Shown piece after piece: positions 35,162 through 44,800 of a stretch of DNA of 64,000 nt (position 1 is its first letter; each line of letters opens with the position of its first letter). The stretch spans positions 62,001 to 126,000 of the forward strand of contig CAWFPB010000002.1 in assembly GCA_963817755.1 (NCBI GenBank), read 5' to 3'. Origin of the DNA: Oleiagrimonas sp963817755. GTDB taxonomy: Bacteria > Pseudomonadota > Gammaproteobacteria > Xanthomonadales > Rhodanobacteraceae. Under the pieces are notes generated by a model that was given only the letters and a program-made list of their open reading frames with translations, was not told the DNA's origin and searched no databases. The position numbers and the translations under genes were made by a program.

Positions 35162-37039
35162 ATGCACACCCGTTTCATGCGCGCGCCGCTCCTGCTTGCG
35201 GCACTGCTGTCCACGGCCGTCGCGGCCGCGCCGCAGTCGGTGCCTTCCACCGACCTGCAGCCGGTGGTGGTGACCGCCACCCGCACCGACGTGTCGCTCC
35301 GGGACACCCTGGCGCCGGTCACCGTCCTGACCCGCTCCGACATCGCGCGATTGCAGCCGGCTTCGCTGGTCGACCTGCTGTCGGGCCTGCCGGGCGTGAG
35401 CCTGGCCAACAGCGGCGGCATCGGCCAGCAGACCTCGCTGTTCCTGCGCGGCACCAACTCGACCCAGACCCTGGTCCTGATCGACGGCGTGCGCGTGGGC
35501 TCGGTGAGCGCCGGGTTGCCGGCGCTGGAACAGATCCCGGTGGACCAGATCGCGCGGATCGAGATCGTGCGCGGGCCGCGCTCGTCGCTGTACGGGTCCG
35601 ACGCCATCGGCGGGGTGATCCAGATCTTCACCCGCCACGGCCACCGCGACGGCGGCGTGCGGCCGTCGCTGCGCCTGACCGCGGGCGGCAACGACTACCG
35701 TGCGGGCCAGGCCGGACTGTCCGGCGGTAGCGCGCATGCCTGGTACAACCTCAGCGTGGGCGGGACCTTCACCCGTGGCATCAACAGCTGCCGGATCGGC
35801 GCGGGCACGGTGTTCGCCGGCTGTTTCACCAACGAGCCCGATCGCGACGGCTACCGTGGTTGGAACGAGCTGCTCAACGCCGGCTACCGCTGGGACAACG
35901 GCACCGAACTGAGCGGCAATTTCCTGCACAACCGCAGCTTCGTCGCCTACGACGGCAGTTTCCAGAACCAGAGCCGCCACGTGCAACAGGTGGCCGGGGC
36001 CCGGCTGGTGCTGCAGCCGGATTCACGCTGGACGGCCACCCTGACCGCAGGCCAGAACCTGGACAAGGCCAGCAACTACAGAAATGGCCGCTTCGTCGGC
36101 TACGGCGACTCGCGGCGCAACCAGTTCGGCTGGCAGAACGACATCGCCCTGGGCGATGCGCAGGTGCTGACCGTGGGCCTGGACGACACCCGCGAGTCCA
36201 TTGCCAGCGACACCGCCTACCTGCGCACCTCGCGCTTCGACACCGGTGCCTACGCACAGTACCAGGGCCGTTTCGGTGTCGAACAGGTGCAGCTGAGCCT
36301 GCGCCGCGACCACAACCAGCAGTTCGGCGACCACACCACCGGTGCGCTGGCCCTGGGCCACCATTTCGACGATGGCCTGCTGCTGAGCGCATCCTGGAGC
36401 AGCGCCTTCCACGCGCCGACCTTCAACGACCTGTACTACCCGTCCTTTCCCGGCTTCCCGCCCAGCGCAGACCCGCACCTGAAACCGGAACAGGCGCGCA
36501 ACCTGGATATCGGCCTGGGCGCCACCCATGCACACTGGAACTGGCGCGTGGACGCCTACCGCGACACCATCCGCGACCTGATCGCCCTGGACAGCCACTA
36601 CACCCCGGGCAACATCAGCCGCGCACGCATCCGCGGCGTGGAGGGACAGCTGGCCGCGCATGCCGGCCCCTGGCGCGTGCGTGCCTATGCCACCTGGCTG
36701 GACCCGCGCAACCGTGACGGCGGGGTCCACGACGGCAACCTGCTGCCGCGCCGCTTCCGGCGCAGCACGCGCCTGGACCTTGACCGCAGTTTCGGTGCCG
36801 GTTCGCTGGGGTTCACCCTGGCCGCATACGGGCCGCGCTACGACGATGCGGCCAACCGGCACCGCCTGGGCGGCTATGCCACCGTGGACCTGCGCGCGGG
36901 CTGGCGGGTGTCCCCGCACTGGCAGCTGCAGGCACGCGTCGCCAACGCCCTCGATCACCGCTACGAGACGGTGTACTACTTCAACCAGCCCGGCCGCACC
37001 GCCTACCTGACCCTGCGCTACCGTCCCGGGAGTCGCTGA
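35162..37039 (+). CDS. btuB: TonB-dependent vitamin B12 outer-membrane receptor
   Basis: 625-residue outer-membrane beta-barrel that imports cobalamin using TonB energy. Signal peptide (residues 1-22), TonB-box region LQPVVVTATRTD, plug domain with IDGVRVGSVSAGLPALEQIPVDQIARIEIVRGPRSS... split as IEIVRGPRSSLYGSDAIGG, and a C-terminal barrel ending in an aromatic strand (TAYLTLRYRPGSR). Length and plug match BtuB. The cobalamin riboswitch directly upstream settles the ligand. ATG 35162 has GAGGAGAG, the element masked by the riboswitch platform. No B12 ABC transporter gene follows here. Confidence 0.94.
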   Translation: MHTRFMRAPLLLAALLSTAVAAAPQSVPSTDLQPVVVTATRTDVSLRDTLAPVTVLTRSDIARLQPASLVDLLSGLPGVSLANSGGIGQQTSLFLRGTNSTQTLVLIDGVRVGSVSAGLPALEQIPVDQIARIEIVRGPRSSLYGSDAIGGVIQIFTRHGHRDGGVRPSLRLTAGGNDYRAGQAGLSGGSAHAWYNLSVGGTFTRGINSCRIGAGTVFAGCFTNEPDRDGYRGWNELLNAGYRWDNGTELSGNFLHNRSFVAYDGSFQNQSRHVQQVAGARLVLQPDSRWTATLTAGQNLDKASNYRNGRFVGYGDSRRNQFGWQNDIALGDAQVLTVGLDDTRESIASDTAYLRTSRFDTGAYAQYQGRFGVEQVQLSLRRDHNQQFGDHTTGALALGHHFDDGLLLSASWSSAFHAPTFNDLYYPSFPGFPPSADPHLKPEQARNLDIGLGATHAHWNWRVDAYRDTIRDLIALDSHYTPGNISRARIRGVEGQLAAHAGPWRVRAYATWLDPRNRDGGVHDGNLLPRRFRRSTRLDLDRSFGAGSLGFTLAAYGPRYDDAANRHRLGGYATVDLRAGWRVSPHWQLQARVANALDHRYETVYYFNQPGRTAYLTLRYRPGSR

Positions 37040-37050
37040 GCCCCGGCGCA

Positions 37051-37084
37051 GGGCGGTGGCGCTTGATCGGCGCCGCCACCGCCC
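37051..37084. terminator. Hairpin after btuB
   Basis: Perfect 11-base stem GGGCGGTGGCG / CGCCACCGCCC with a 12-base loop, 11 bases past the btuB stop. No T-run. It ends 17 bases before the bicupin start. Confidence 0.5.
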
Positions 37085-37101
37085 CGATAGTTCACCTGGA
37101 C

Positions 37102-37797
37102 ATGACTGCCAACGAATCGCACAAGCTGCATGCCGACCCGGGACTTCGCGCCCGGGTCGATACCGGCGCGCTGCCGTGGGTGCCCTCGCCGTCGCCCGGT
37201 GTCGAGCGGCGCATGATCGAGCGCGACGGCGGCGAGGCCGCGCGCGCCACCTCGCTGGTGCGCTATGCACCCGATTCGCGTTTCCCCACGCACACCCATC
37301 CGCTGGGCGAGGAGATCCTGGTGCTGGAGGGCACCTTCGGTGACGAACACGGCGACTATCCTGCCGGGACCTACCTGCGCAATCCACCGGGATCCTCCCA
37401 CGCTCCGCGCACCGGCGAGGGCTGCGTGATCTTCGTGAAGCTGCGCCACATGGACCGGCGCGAATCACGCCAGGTGACCCTGGACACCACCGCCGCGCCC
37501 TGGCGCCAGAGCGCCATCGAAGGCCTCGAGCTGATGCCGCTGGGGGGATTCGGGGGCGAGCGCGCTGCACTGCTGCGGATGGCGCCGGGGACCCGCTTGC
37601 CCGGGCACCACCTGGGAGGAGGCGGCGAGCTGCTGGTGCTGGAAGGCGAATGCGTGGATGCGCGAGACCGCTACGCGAAGGACACCTGGCTGCGCCTGCC
37701 GCCGGGGAGCCGGGTCGGGCTGGCCAGCGAGGGCGGCTGCACGCTGTTCGTCAAGCTCGGGCACTTGCGCCGGATGGTGGCTCAGTCCGGACGGTGA
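37102..37797 (+). CDS. Bicupin protein with two ChrR-like cupin domains
   Basis: 231 residues with two similar halves. The first has the cupin metal motif HTHPLGEEILVLEG and a YPAGTYLRNPPGSSHAP turn; the second has GHHLGGGGELLVLEGE and KDTWLRLPPGSRV, with CVIFVKLRHM and CTLFVKLGHL closing each half. ChrR-type cupins bind zinc and some act as anti-sigma sensors, but the N-terminal anti-sigma domain is absent, so this is a stand-alone cupin of unknown substrate. The start at 37102 has only a weak Shine-Dalgarno; a TTG at 37063 lies in the preceding hairpin. Overlaps the convergent zapE end by 16 bases. Confidence 0.75.
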   Translation: MTANESHKLHADPGLRARVDTGALPWVPSPSPGVERRMIERDGGEAARATSLVRYAPDSRFPTHTHPLGEEILVLEGTFGDEHGDYPAGTYLRNPPGSSHAPRTGEGCVIFVKLRHMDRRESRQVTLDTTAAPWRQSAIEGLELMPLGGFGGERAALLRMAPGTRLPGHHLGGGGELLVLEGECVDARDRYAKDTWLRLPPGSRVGLASEGGCTLFVKLGHLRRMVAQSGR

Positions 37798-38906
37798 TCC
37801 AGTTCCAGGTAGTCCTGGCTCTGCATCTCGATCAGGCGTGACTCGGTGCGCGCGAACTCGGCGCGCAGGCGGTCGCCCTCGTACAGGTCGATGATCGGCG
37901 CGGCGGCCGACAGCACCAGCTTGACCCGGCGGTCGTAGAACTCGTCGACCAGGTGGATGAAGCGCCGCGCCGGATCGTGGTTGGACGGGCCGAAGCAGGG
38001 CACGTTGGCGACGACGATGGCGCTGTAGCGGCGCGCCAGGTCGATGTAGTCGTCGTTGCCGCGCGGGCCGTCGCACAGCGCGTCGAAGTCGAACCAGGCG
38101 ATGTTGTCGGCATGGCGCTGCACGGCGATGGGGCGGTCGTTGACGCGCAGTTGGCCGGGTCCGTTCACCTCGCCATCGGCGTATCGCGAGAAGATCCCTT
38201 CCAGCGCGCGCCCGGCTTCGGGTCCCGGCGGAGTCTGGTAGATCGGCGCCTGTTCCAGCGCACGCAGGCGCCAGTCGTGCCTGGAGGCCAGTTCCAGCAC
38301 GTGGCAGTGCGTGCGGATGCGTTCGATCGCGGGCAGGAAGCGCGCGCGCTGCAGGCCGTCGGCATACAGGTCCTGCGGCACGGTATTGGAGGTGGTCACC
38401 AGCACCACGCCGCGCTCGAACAGGGCCTTGAGCAGGCCGTCCAGGATCATCGCGTCGCCGATGTCCTGGACGATGAACTCGTCCAGGCACAGCACCCGGG
38501 CGCGCTGCGCGATGTCGTCGGCGACCTCCGGCAGCGGATCGCTGCGGTGGCCCAGCTCGCGCAGGGACGCGTGCACCTCGCGCATGAAGCGGTGGTAATG
38601 CCGGCGCAGGGCCGTGCCGTCGGGCAGGCCATCCACGAACAGGTCCATCAGGAAGGTCTTGCCGCGGCCCACCCGGCCCCACAGGTACAGCCCGGGCGGC
38701 GCCGGATCGCGCGCGCCCAGCAGGCCGCGCAGACGTTCGAGCAGTCCCCGGTCCGGGGTGCGTGTCTGCAGGGCCGCATGCAGGCGGTCCAGTTCCGCCA
38801 GTGCCGCGTGCTGGGCGGGGTCGTCCGACCAGCGCCCGGCGCGCACGCCCTCGCGGTAGCGCCGGCCCGGGGTGCCGGCGCCGCGGGTATCGGCGGTACC
38901 TTGCAT
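37782..38906 (-). CDS. zapE: Cell-division ATPase ZapE (AFG1 family)
   Basis: 374-residue AAA-type ATPase; E. coli ZapE associates with FtsZ and acts at late division and under stress. Walker A is GRVGRGKTFLMD, Walker B is VLCLDEFIVQDIGD, the sensor region is VVLVTTSNTVPQDLY, and the C-terminus has FGPSNHDPARRFIHLVDEFYDR typical of the family. The ATG at 38906 overlaps the stop of the upstream hydrolase gene as TGATG, so I prefer it to the GTG one codon earlier. Confidence 0.92.
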   Translation of the reverse strand: MQGTADTRGAGTPGRRYREGVRAGRWSDDPAQHAALAELDRLHAALQTRTPDRGLLERLRGLLGARDPAPPGLYLWGRVGRGKTFLMDLFVDGLPDGTALRRHYHRFMREVHASLRELGHRSDPLPEVADDIAQRARVLCLDEFIVQDIGDAMILDGLLKALFERGVVLVTTSNTVPQDLYADGLQRARFLPAIERIRTHCHVLELASRHDWRLRALEQAPIYQTPPGPEAGRALEGIFSRYADGEVNGPGQLRVNDRPIAVQRHADNIAWFDFDALCDGPRGNDDYIDLARRYSAIVVANVPCFGPSNHDPARRFIHLVDEFYDRRVKLVLSAAAPIIDLYEGDRLRAEFARTESRLIEMQSQDYLELDHRPD

Positions 38907-39592
38907 CACGCCTCGCGCAGGGGCGGCAGCCAGGCGCGCACGCCGTTCTTGACCGCGCCGCGCAGGTCCATCAGCCGACGGTGGAAGAAGTGGCTGGTCT
39001 CGGGCATGCGCACCACGTGCGGGGCGGGCTTGAGCCTGCCGGCCCAGTCGAACACCGCCTCGGGATCGACCACTTCGTCCTCCTCGCCCTGGATCAGCAG
39101 CCAGGGACAGGCGGGCATGTCGAAACCCTCGAAATCCCAGCGTCCGACCGGCGGCGCCACCGTGATCAGGGCGTCGGCACCCAGGCGTGCCGCGCTGCGC
39201 AGGGCCACGTAGCTGCCGAAGGAAAATCCGGCCAGCCAGATCGCGTCGCCGCCGCGGCGGCTGCGGACCCAGTCGACCACGGCCGCCAGGTCCTCGCTCT
39301 CGCCGATGCCTTCGGCGTATTCACCCTCGGAGGCGCCAACGCCGCGGAAATTGAAGCGCAGGGTGGCCAGGCCCGATTCGCGCAGGCTGCGCTCGAGCAT
39401 GGTCACCACCTTGTTGTGCATGGTGCCGCCGTGCTGCGGGTGCGGATGGCAGACGATGGCGACCCCGCTGCGCGGCTCGTCCTCGGGGAGGTCGACGCTG
39501 ACTTCCAGGCGACCGGCCGGCCCGCGGAGCGCGAAACTGCACGCTGCTTCCGGAAAGATCTCGGGTGCAGGGGGGAGGGTGGTTTCGGTCAT
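38906..39592 (-). CDS. Alpha/beta hydrolase (COG2945 type)
   Basis: 228-residue cytoplasmic protein of the alpha/beta hydrolase fold. Visible motifs are CHPHPQHGGTMHNKVV, FRGVGASEGEY and the nucleophile elbow AGFSFGSYVAL (GxSxG), then LLIQGEEDEVVDPE with the acid and HFFHRRL with the catalytic His. The family is widespread, often annotated as peptidase or esterase; the substrate is unknown. The ATG at 39592 begins MTETTLPPAPE. Translationally coupled to zapE by TGATG. Confidence 0.85.
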   Translation of the reverse strand: MTETTLPPAPEIFPEAACSFALRGPAGRLEVSVDLPEDEPRSGVAIVCHPHPQHGGTMHNKVVTMLERSLRESGLATLRFNFRGVGASEGEYAEGIGESEDLAAVVDWVRSRRGGDAIWLAGFSFGSYVALRSAARLGADALITVAPPVGRWDFEGFDMPACPWLLIQGEEDEVVDPEAVFDWAGRLKPAPHVVRMPETSHFFHRRLMDLRGAVKNGVRAWLPPLREA

Positions 39593-39740
39593 CGTTGCAT
39601 CATAACCGGGTGCGTGCCCGGTATGGAGTGTCGTGCCGTGTCCCGGGCCACCCCGGTGGCGCCGGCCAGGGACGCGGGCTGCATACGGAAATGCCGCCCG
39701 CAGGCGGCATTCCGGATGGGCGAGGGGCCCTTTGCCGATC

Positions 39741-40274
39741 CTACTTGGACTGGCTGACCATCCATTTGACGGTGGCCGTGATCTGCGCGTCCGACAGGGA
39801 CGGATTGCCGCCACGTGCCGGCATGTGATTGCCGTCGGGACCGGTGTAGCCGTTCTCGGCGTGCTGGATCAGGGTGTCGATGCCCTGGGCGATGCGCGGC
39901 TTCCAGGCCGCCTTGTCGCCCAGCTTGGGCGCGCCGGCCACGCCTGCGGTGTGGCAGCTGTGGCACAGGTGGCCGTAGATGGCCTTGCCGTCGGTGGTGC
40001 CGCCGTAGGCGACCTTGGACGCGGCGGCCTTGTCCGCGGCAGCCTGGGCGGCCTCGATGGCAGCCGCACCGGACTTGCCGGCATACACGCCCGCGACCGG
40101 CGCGATGCGCTGCTCGGTCACCTGGCGGCTGCCCGGCACCGGATCCTTGGGTGCATCGCTGTAAATGTGCCAGGCCAGGAAGATCAGGGTCAGCGCAACC
40201 AGCGCCAGAAAGAAAATGACCATGGAGAACTGACGCAGGAAATTCTGGTCGGATTTGCTGATGTGACCGCTCAC
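39741..40274 (-). CDS. Membrane-anchored cytochrome c5-type monohaem protein
   Basis: 177 residues: one N-terminal transmembrane anchor (about residues 17-36), an Ala/Lys-rich linker, then a class I cytochrome c domain with haem motif CHSCH at 104-108 and probable axial Met in NHMPARGG. The cytochrome c5 family carries electrons in respiratory chains in the periplasm. GTG 40274 is chosen because GAGGCGAG precedes it; the longer upstream frame is hydrophilic and unlikely. Divergent from the efflux operon across a 350-base gap. Electron partners are not in the window. Confidence 0.88.
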   Translation of the reverse strand: MSGHISKSDQNFLRQFSMVIFFLALVALTLIFLAWHIYSDAPKDPVPGSRQVTEQRIAPVAGVYAGKSGAAAIEAAQAAADKAAASKVAYGGTTDGKAIYGHLCHSCHTAGVAGAPKLGDKAAWKPRIAQGIDTLIQHAENGYTGPDGNHMPARGGNPSLSDAQITATVKWMVSQSK

Positions 40275-40624
40275 TCGTCTCGCCTCGATGTGTTGGATAC
40301 GGCCGGAGAGCTGCCGGCCCAGCGCATACAAAGATCCGAGTATACCGATCCGGACGGGGGGGAAAAAGCGCGTTGTGGGTGACCGGCAAATCCTGCCTGT
40401 GCCATCAGTCATGGAGCATCTGTGTCAACTGGCAGTGTTCCGGTTCGTTAACAACCCACTATGCTACAGCCTGAAATGCGACGGAAAGGCCGGGAAAGGC
40501 CGACGCAACAGGTGTCGGGATGCCCCGTACGACCGTCCCGAATCTTGCCGAGACACCCGATCCGAAACCTGCGTCCGCACGTACCATGGTCGCGCAGGGC
40601 AGCACTCATTCACGGAGTTACTCC
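40275..40624. other. Divergent regulatory gap between the cytochrome c and efflux genes
   Basis: 350 bases holding the promoters of both divergent units. AT-richer around 40440-40475 (GTTAACAACCCACTATGCTACAG), where a plus-strand -10 such as TATGCT could lie, but no good -35 is spaced to it. No ORF with a ribosome-binding site is seen. Confidence 0.4.
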
Positions 40625-41845
40625 ATGTCGCGTTGGAAAGTCGCGCTCATTGTCATCGTCATCCTCGTTGTGGCCGCTCTGGGATTGAGCATGTGCCATA
40701 GCCGCAAGCCCGGTGCGGACAAGGGGCGCCCCGGCCCCGGCGGTCCGGAGGGCAATCAGGGCCCGGTGCCGGTCACCGTGGTGCCGGTGGTCAAGAAGAA
40801 CGTGCCGGTGTATCTGACTGCACTGGGTACCGTGCAGGCCAAGAACACGGTCAGCGTGCGCCCGCAGGTGCCGGGCCAGCTGCTGAAGCTGAGCTTTGTC
40901 GAGGGCGGCCGGGTCAGGAAGGGCCAGGTGATCGCCAAGATCGACCCGCGCACCTACCGCTCCGCCTACGACCTGGCCGTGGCCCGCCGCCAGCAGGACC
41001 AGGCCCAGCTGGCCACCGCCAAGGCGAACCTCGCGCGTAGCCAGGGGCTGATCAAGAAGGGCTTCGTCTCGCAGCAGGACCTGGAAACCCAGCGCAACAC
41101 GGTCCGCCAGCTCGAGGCCGCGGTCACCGGTGACCGGGCCAGTGTCGAGTCGGCCAAGGTCAATCTCGACTACACCGATGTCACCGCGCCGATCGACGGA
41201 CTGGCCGGCATCCGCCAGGTCGACCCGGGCAACGTGCTGTCGACCTCCGACACCATCGTGGTGCTGACCCAGGTGCGGCCGATCAACGTGCTGTTCACCC
41301 TGCCCGAGCAGGACCTGGACCGCGTGCGGCGCGCCGAGGCTTCCGAGGGCACCCTGCCGGTGACTGCGCTCGATCGCGTCGACAGCCATGTGATCGCCGG
41401 TGACGGTGTGCTCAAGGTGATCGACAACCAGATCAACACCAGCACCGGCACCTTCCAGCTCAAGGCCGAATTCGGCAACAAGGACAACAGCCTGTGGCCG
41501 GGCCAGTTCGTCAACGTGCGCATGCGCGTGAAGACGGTCGACGGCGGCCTGGTGGTGCCGACCCAGGCGGTGCAGCGCGGTCCGGACGGCGATTATGTCT
41601 ATGTGGTGGGCAAGGACGACAAGGTCGAGATGCGAAACGTCAAGGTGGCGGGCGAGGCCAGCGACACCGAATCGCTGATCGGTAGCGGCCTGAAGCTGGG
41701 CGAGCGCGTGGTCACCGAGGGACAGTTCCGGCTCAAGCCGGGCAGCAAGGTCGTTGCCTACAAGCCCGGCGAGGTGCCCAAGGCGCCGACCGCCGCACAG
41801 GTCAAGAAGGCCGAACAGGCGCAGGGACGCGGGCGGCGGCATTGA
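40625..41845 (+). CDS. mdtA: RND efflux periplasmic adaptor (MdtA-like)
   Basis: Membrane-fusion protein of 406 residues linking two inner-membrane RND pumps to an outer-membrane channel. N-terminal anchor (WKVALIVIVILVVAALGLSM), lipoyl halves around TVSVRPQVPGQLLKLSFVEGG and VNLDYTDVTAPIDGLAGIRQV with a coiled-coil hairpin between, then the beta-barrel VRPINVLFTLPEQDL and a basic C-terminus. ATG 40625 has CGGAG upstream. First gene of an A-B-C operon; no outer-membrane factor follows, so TolC must be encoded elsewhere. Confidence 0.9.
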   Translation: MSRWKVALIVIVILVVAALGLSMCHSRKPGADKGRPGPGGPEGNQGPVPVTVVPVVKKNVPVYLTALGTVQAKNTVSVRPQVPGQLLKLSFVEGGRVRKGQVIAKIDPRTYRSAYDLAVARRQQDQAQLATAKANLARSQGLIKKGFVSQQDLETQRNTVRQLEAAVTGDRASVESAKVNLDYTDVTAPIDGLAGIRQVDPGNVLSTSDTIVVLTQVRPINVLFTLPEQDLDRVRRAEASEGTLPVTALDRVDSHVIAGDGVLKVIDNQINTSTGTFQLKAEFGNKDNSLWPGQFVNVRMRVKTVDGGLVVPTQAVQRGPDGDYVYVVGKDDKVEMRNVKVAGEASDTESLIGSGLKLGERVVTEGQFRLKPGSKVVAYKPGEVPKAPTAAQVKKAEQAQGRGRRH

Positions 41846-41893
41846 TCGCCCGCACCCGGATCCGCCTCCACACCAAAGCAGGAATCGCATAGC

Positions 41894-44800
41894 GTGGGCT
41901 TCTCGAGCATTTTCATTCGCCGTCCGATCGCCACCTCGCTGCTGATGGCGGCGTTGCTGCTGCTCGGCATCCTCGGCTATCGCGCGTTGCCGGTGTCCGC
42001 GCTGCCGCAGATCGACGCGCCGACCCTGGTCGTGACCACCCAGTACCCCGGCGCCAGCGCGCAGACCGTGGCGACGCTGGTGACCACGCCGCTGGAGCGC
42101 CAGCTGGGCCAGATCTCCGGCATCCAGATGATGAGTTCGGACAGCTCCGCGGGGCTGTCGACCATCGTCCTGCAGTTCACCATGAAGCGCGACATCGACG
42201 TGGCCGCGCAGGACGTGCAGTCGGCGCTGCGCGCGGCGCGGCTGCCCGGCGGATTGCCGTACCAGCCGGTCTACAACCGGGTCAATCCGGCCGACGCGCC
42301 GATCATGACCCTGGTGATGAGCTCGGACAGCCTGCCGCTGCGCGAGGTCAACAACTACGCCGATTCGATCATCGCGCAGAAGCTCTCGCAGGTGTCCGGC
42401 GTGGGCCTGGTGTCGATCGCCGGCAACGTCAAGCCGGCCGTGCGCGTGCAGGTCAACCCGGCCCAGCTGGGCAACCTCGGCCTGACCATGGAGGACGTGC
42501 GCAGCGCGCTGACCCGCGCCAACGTCAATGCCGCCAAGGGCACCCTGAACGGCGCCACCCAGACCTACTCCATCGGCACCAACGACCAGTTGTCGTCCGC
42601 CAAGCAGTACGGCGACGTCATCATCAGCTACAAGAACGGTGCGCCGGTGCACCTGCGCGACGTGGCCACGGTGGTCAACGGCGTGGAGAACGACCAGCTT
42701 GCGGCCTGGGCCGACGGCAAGCCCGCGGTGCTGCTGGACATCCGCCGCCAGCCGGGCGCCAACATCATCCAGACCGTGGAGCACATCCGCTCGATCCTGC
42801 CGCAGCTCAAGAGCGTGCTGCCGGCCGGCGTGCACCTGGGCGTGTTCGCCGACCGCACGGTGACCATCCGCGCCTCGGTGCACGATGTCGAGTTCACCCT
42901 GATGCTCACCGTGCTGCTGGTGGTGGCGGTGATCTTCGTGTTCCTGCGAAGGCTGTGGGCGACGGTGATTCCCTCGGTGGCGGTGCCGCTGTCGCTGCTG
43001 GGCACCTTCGCGGTGATGTCCTTCACCGGACTGTCGCTGGACAACCTGTCGCTGATGGCGCTGACCGTGGCCACCGGCTTCGTGGTCGACGATGCGATCG
43101 TGATGATCGAGAACATCGTGCGCTACATCGAGCAGGGCAAGGACGGGCCCGAGGCGGCCGAGATCGGTGCGCGCGAGATCGGCTTCACGGTGCTGTCGCT
43201 GACGGTGTCGCTGATCGCGGTGTTCCTGCCGCTGCTGCTGATGCCCGGCGTCACCGGTCGCCTGTTCCACGAGTTCGCCTGGGTGCTGTCGGCGGCGGTG
43301 GCGATCTCGATGGTGATATCGCTGACGCTGACGCCGATGATGTGCGCCTACCTGCTCAAGCCCGACGCGCTGCCCGAGGGCGACGACGCCCACGAGCGCG
43401 CGGCGAAGGCCGGCAAGCGCACGCTGTGGTCGCGCACGGTGGACCTTTACGCACGCAGCCTGGACTGGGTGTTCGCCCACCAGCGCCTGACCATGCTGGT
43501 GTTCGGCATCAGCATCCTGGTCACCGTGGCGCTGTACATCGCCATCCCCAAGGGCCTGCTGCCCGAGCAGGACACCGGCATGATCACCGGCGTGGTGCAG
43601 GCCGACGACAACATCGCCTTCAAGGCCATGGAAAAGCGCACCCGAGCCGTGGCCGATGCCCTGCAGAAGGACCCGGCGGTGACCGGCGTGGCCGCCTTCA
43701 TCGGCGCCGGATCGATCAACCCGACCCTCAATCAGGGCCAGCTGAGCATCGTGCTCAAGCCACGCGGCGAGCGCGGCAGCCTGCAGGACGTGGTCGCACG
43801 CCTGCAACAGGATGTCGCCGACATCCCCGGCGTGGCGCTGTACCTCAAGCCGGTGCAGGACATCACCCTGGACACGCGCGTGTCGGCCACCGAGTACCAG
43901 TACGCCATGTCGGACGTGGACTCGAAGGAACTGGGCACCTATGCCGCGCGCATGACCGAGGCCATGCGCCAGCTGCCCGAACTGGCGGACGTGGACAACA
44001 ACCTGGCCGACAAGGGCAACGCCCTGCGCCTGGATATCGATCGCGACAAGGCCAGCCGCCTGGGCGTGCCCGTGCAGACCATCGACGACACCCTGTACGA
44101 CGCCTACGGCCAGCGCCAGATCTCGACCATCTTCACCCAGCTCAACCAGTACCGCGTGGTGCTGGAGGTGGCGCCGAAATTCCGCAACAGCACGGACTTG
44201 CTCAACAAGCTGACCGTGCGCAGCAACGGCAGCGGCGCACTGACGGGCTCCAATGCCACCAGCTACGGCATGGTGCGTTCGGCCAACTCGGCCACCGCCA
44301 CCGGCATCGGCCAGTCCAATACCGGCATCCCGCTGGGCAGCGGCAGCACGGTACCGCTGTCGAGCCTGGTCAGCGCCAAGGTGGAGAACGCGCCGCTGGT
44401 GATCAGCCACCAGAACCAGCTGCCGGCCGTGACCATCTCGTTCAACCTGGCGCCGGGCTATTCGCTGTCGCAGGCGGTGGAGGCCATCCACAAGGCCGAG
44501 GCCAACCTCGACGCGCCGGCCTCGGTGCAGGCGCAGTTCATCGGCAAGGCGGCGGAGTTCTCCGCCTCGCTGGGTGAGGAGGTCCTGTTGCTGCTGGCCG
44601 CGATCGTGGTGATCTACATCGTGCTGGGCGTGCTCTACGAGAGCTACATCCACCCGCTGACCATCATCTCGACCCTGCCGCCGGCCGGCGTGGGCGCGCT
44701 GCTGGCCCTGATGATCTTCGGCATGAGCCTGTCGGTGGACGGCATCGTCGGCATCATCCTGCTGATCGGCATCGTCAAGAAGAACGCGATCATGATGATC

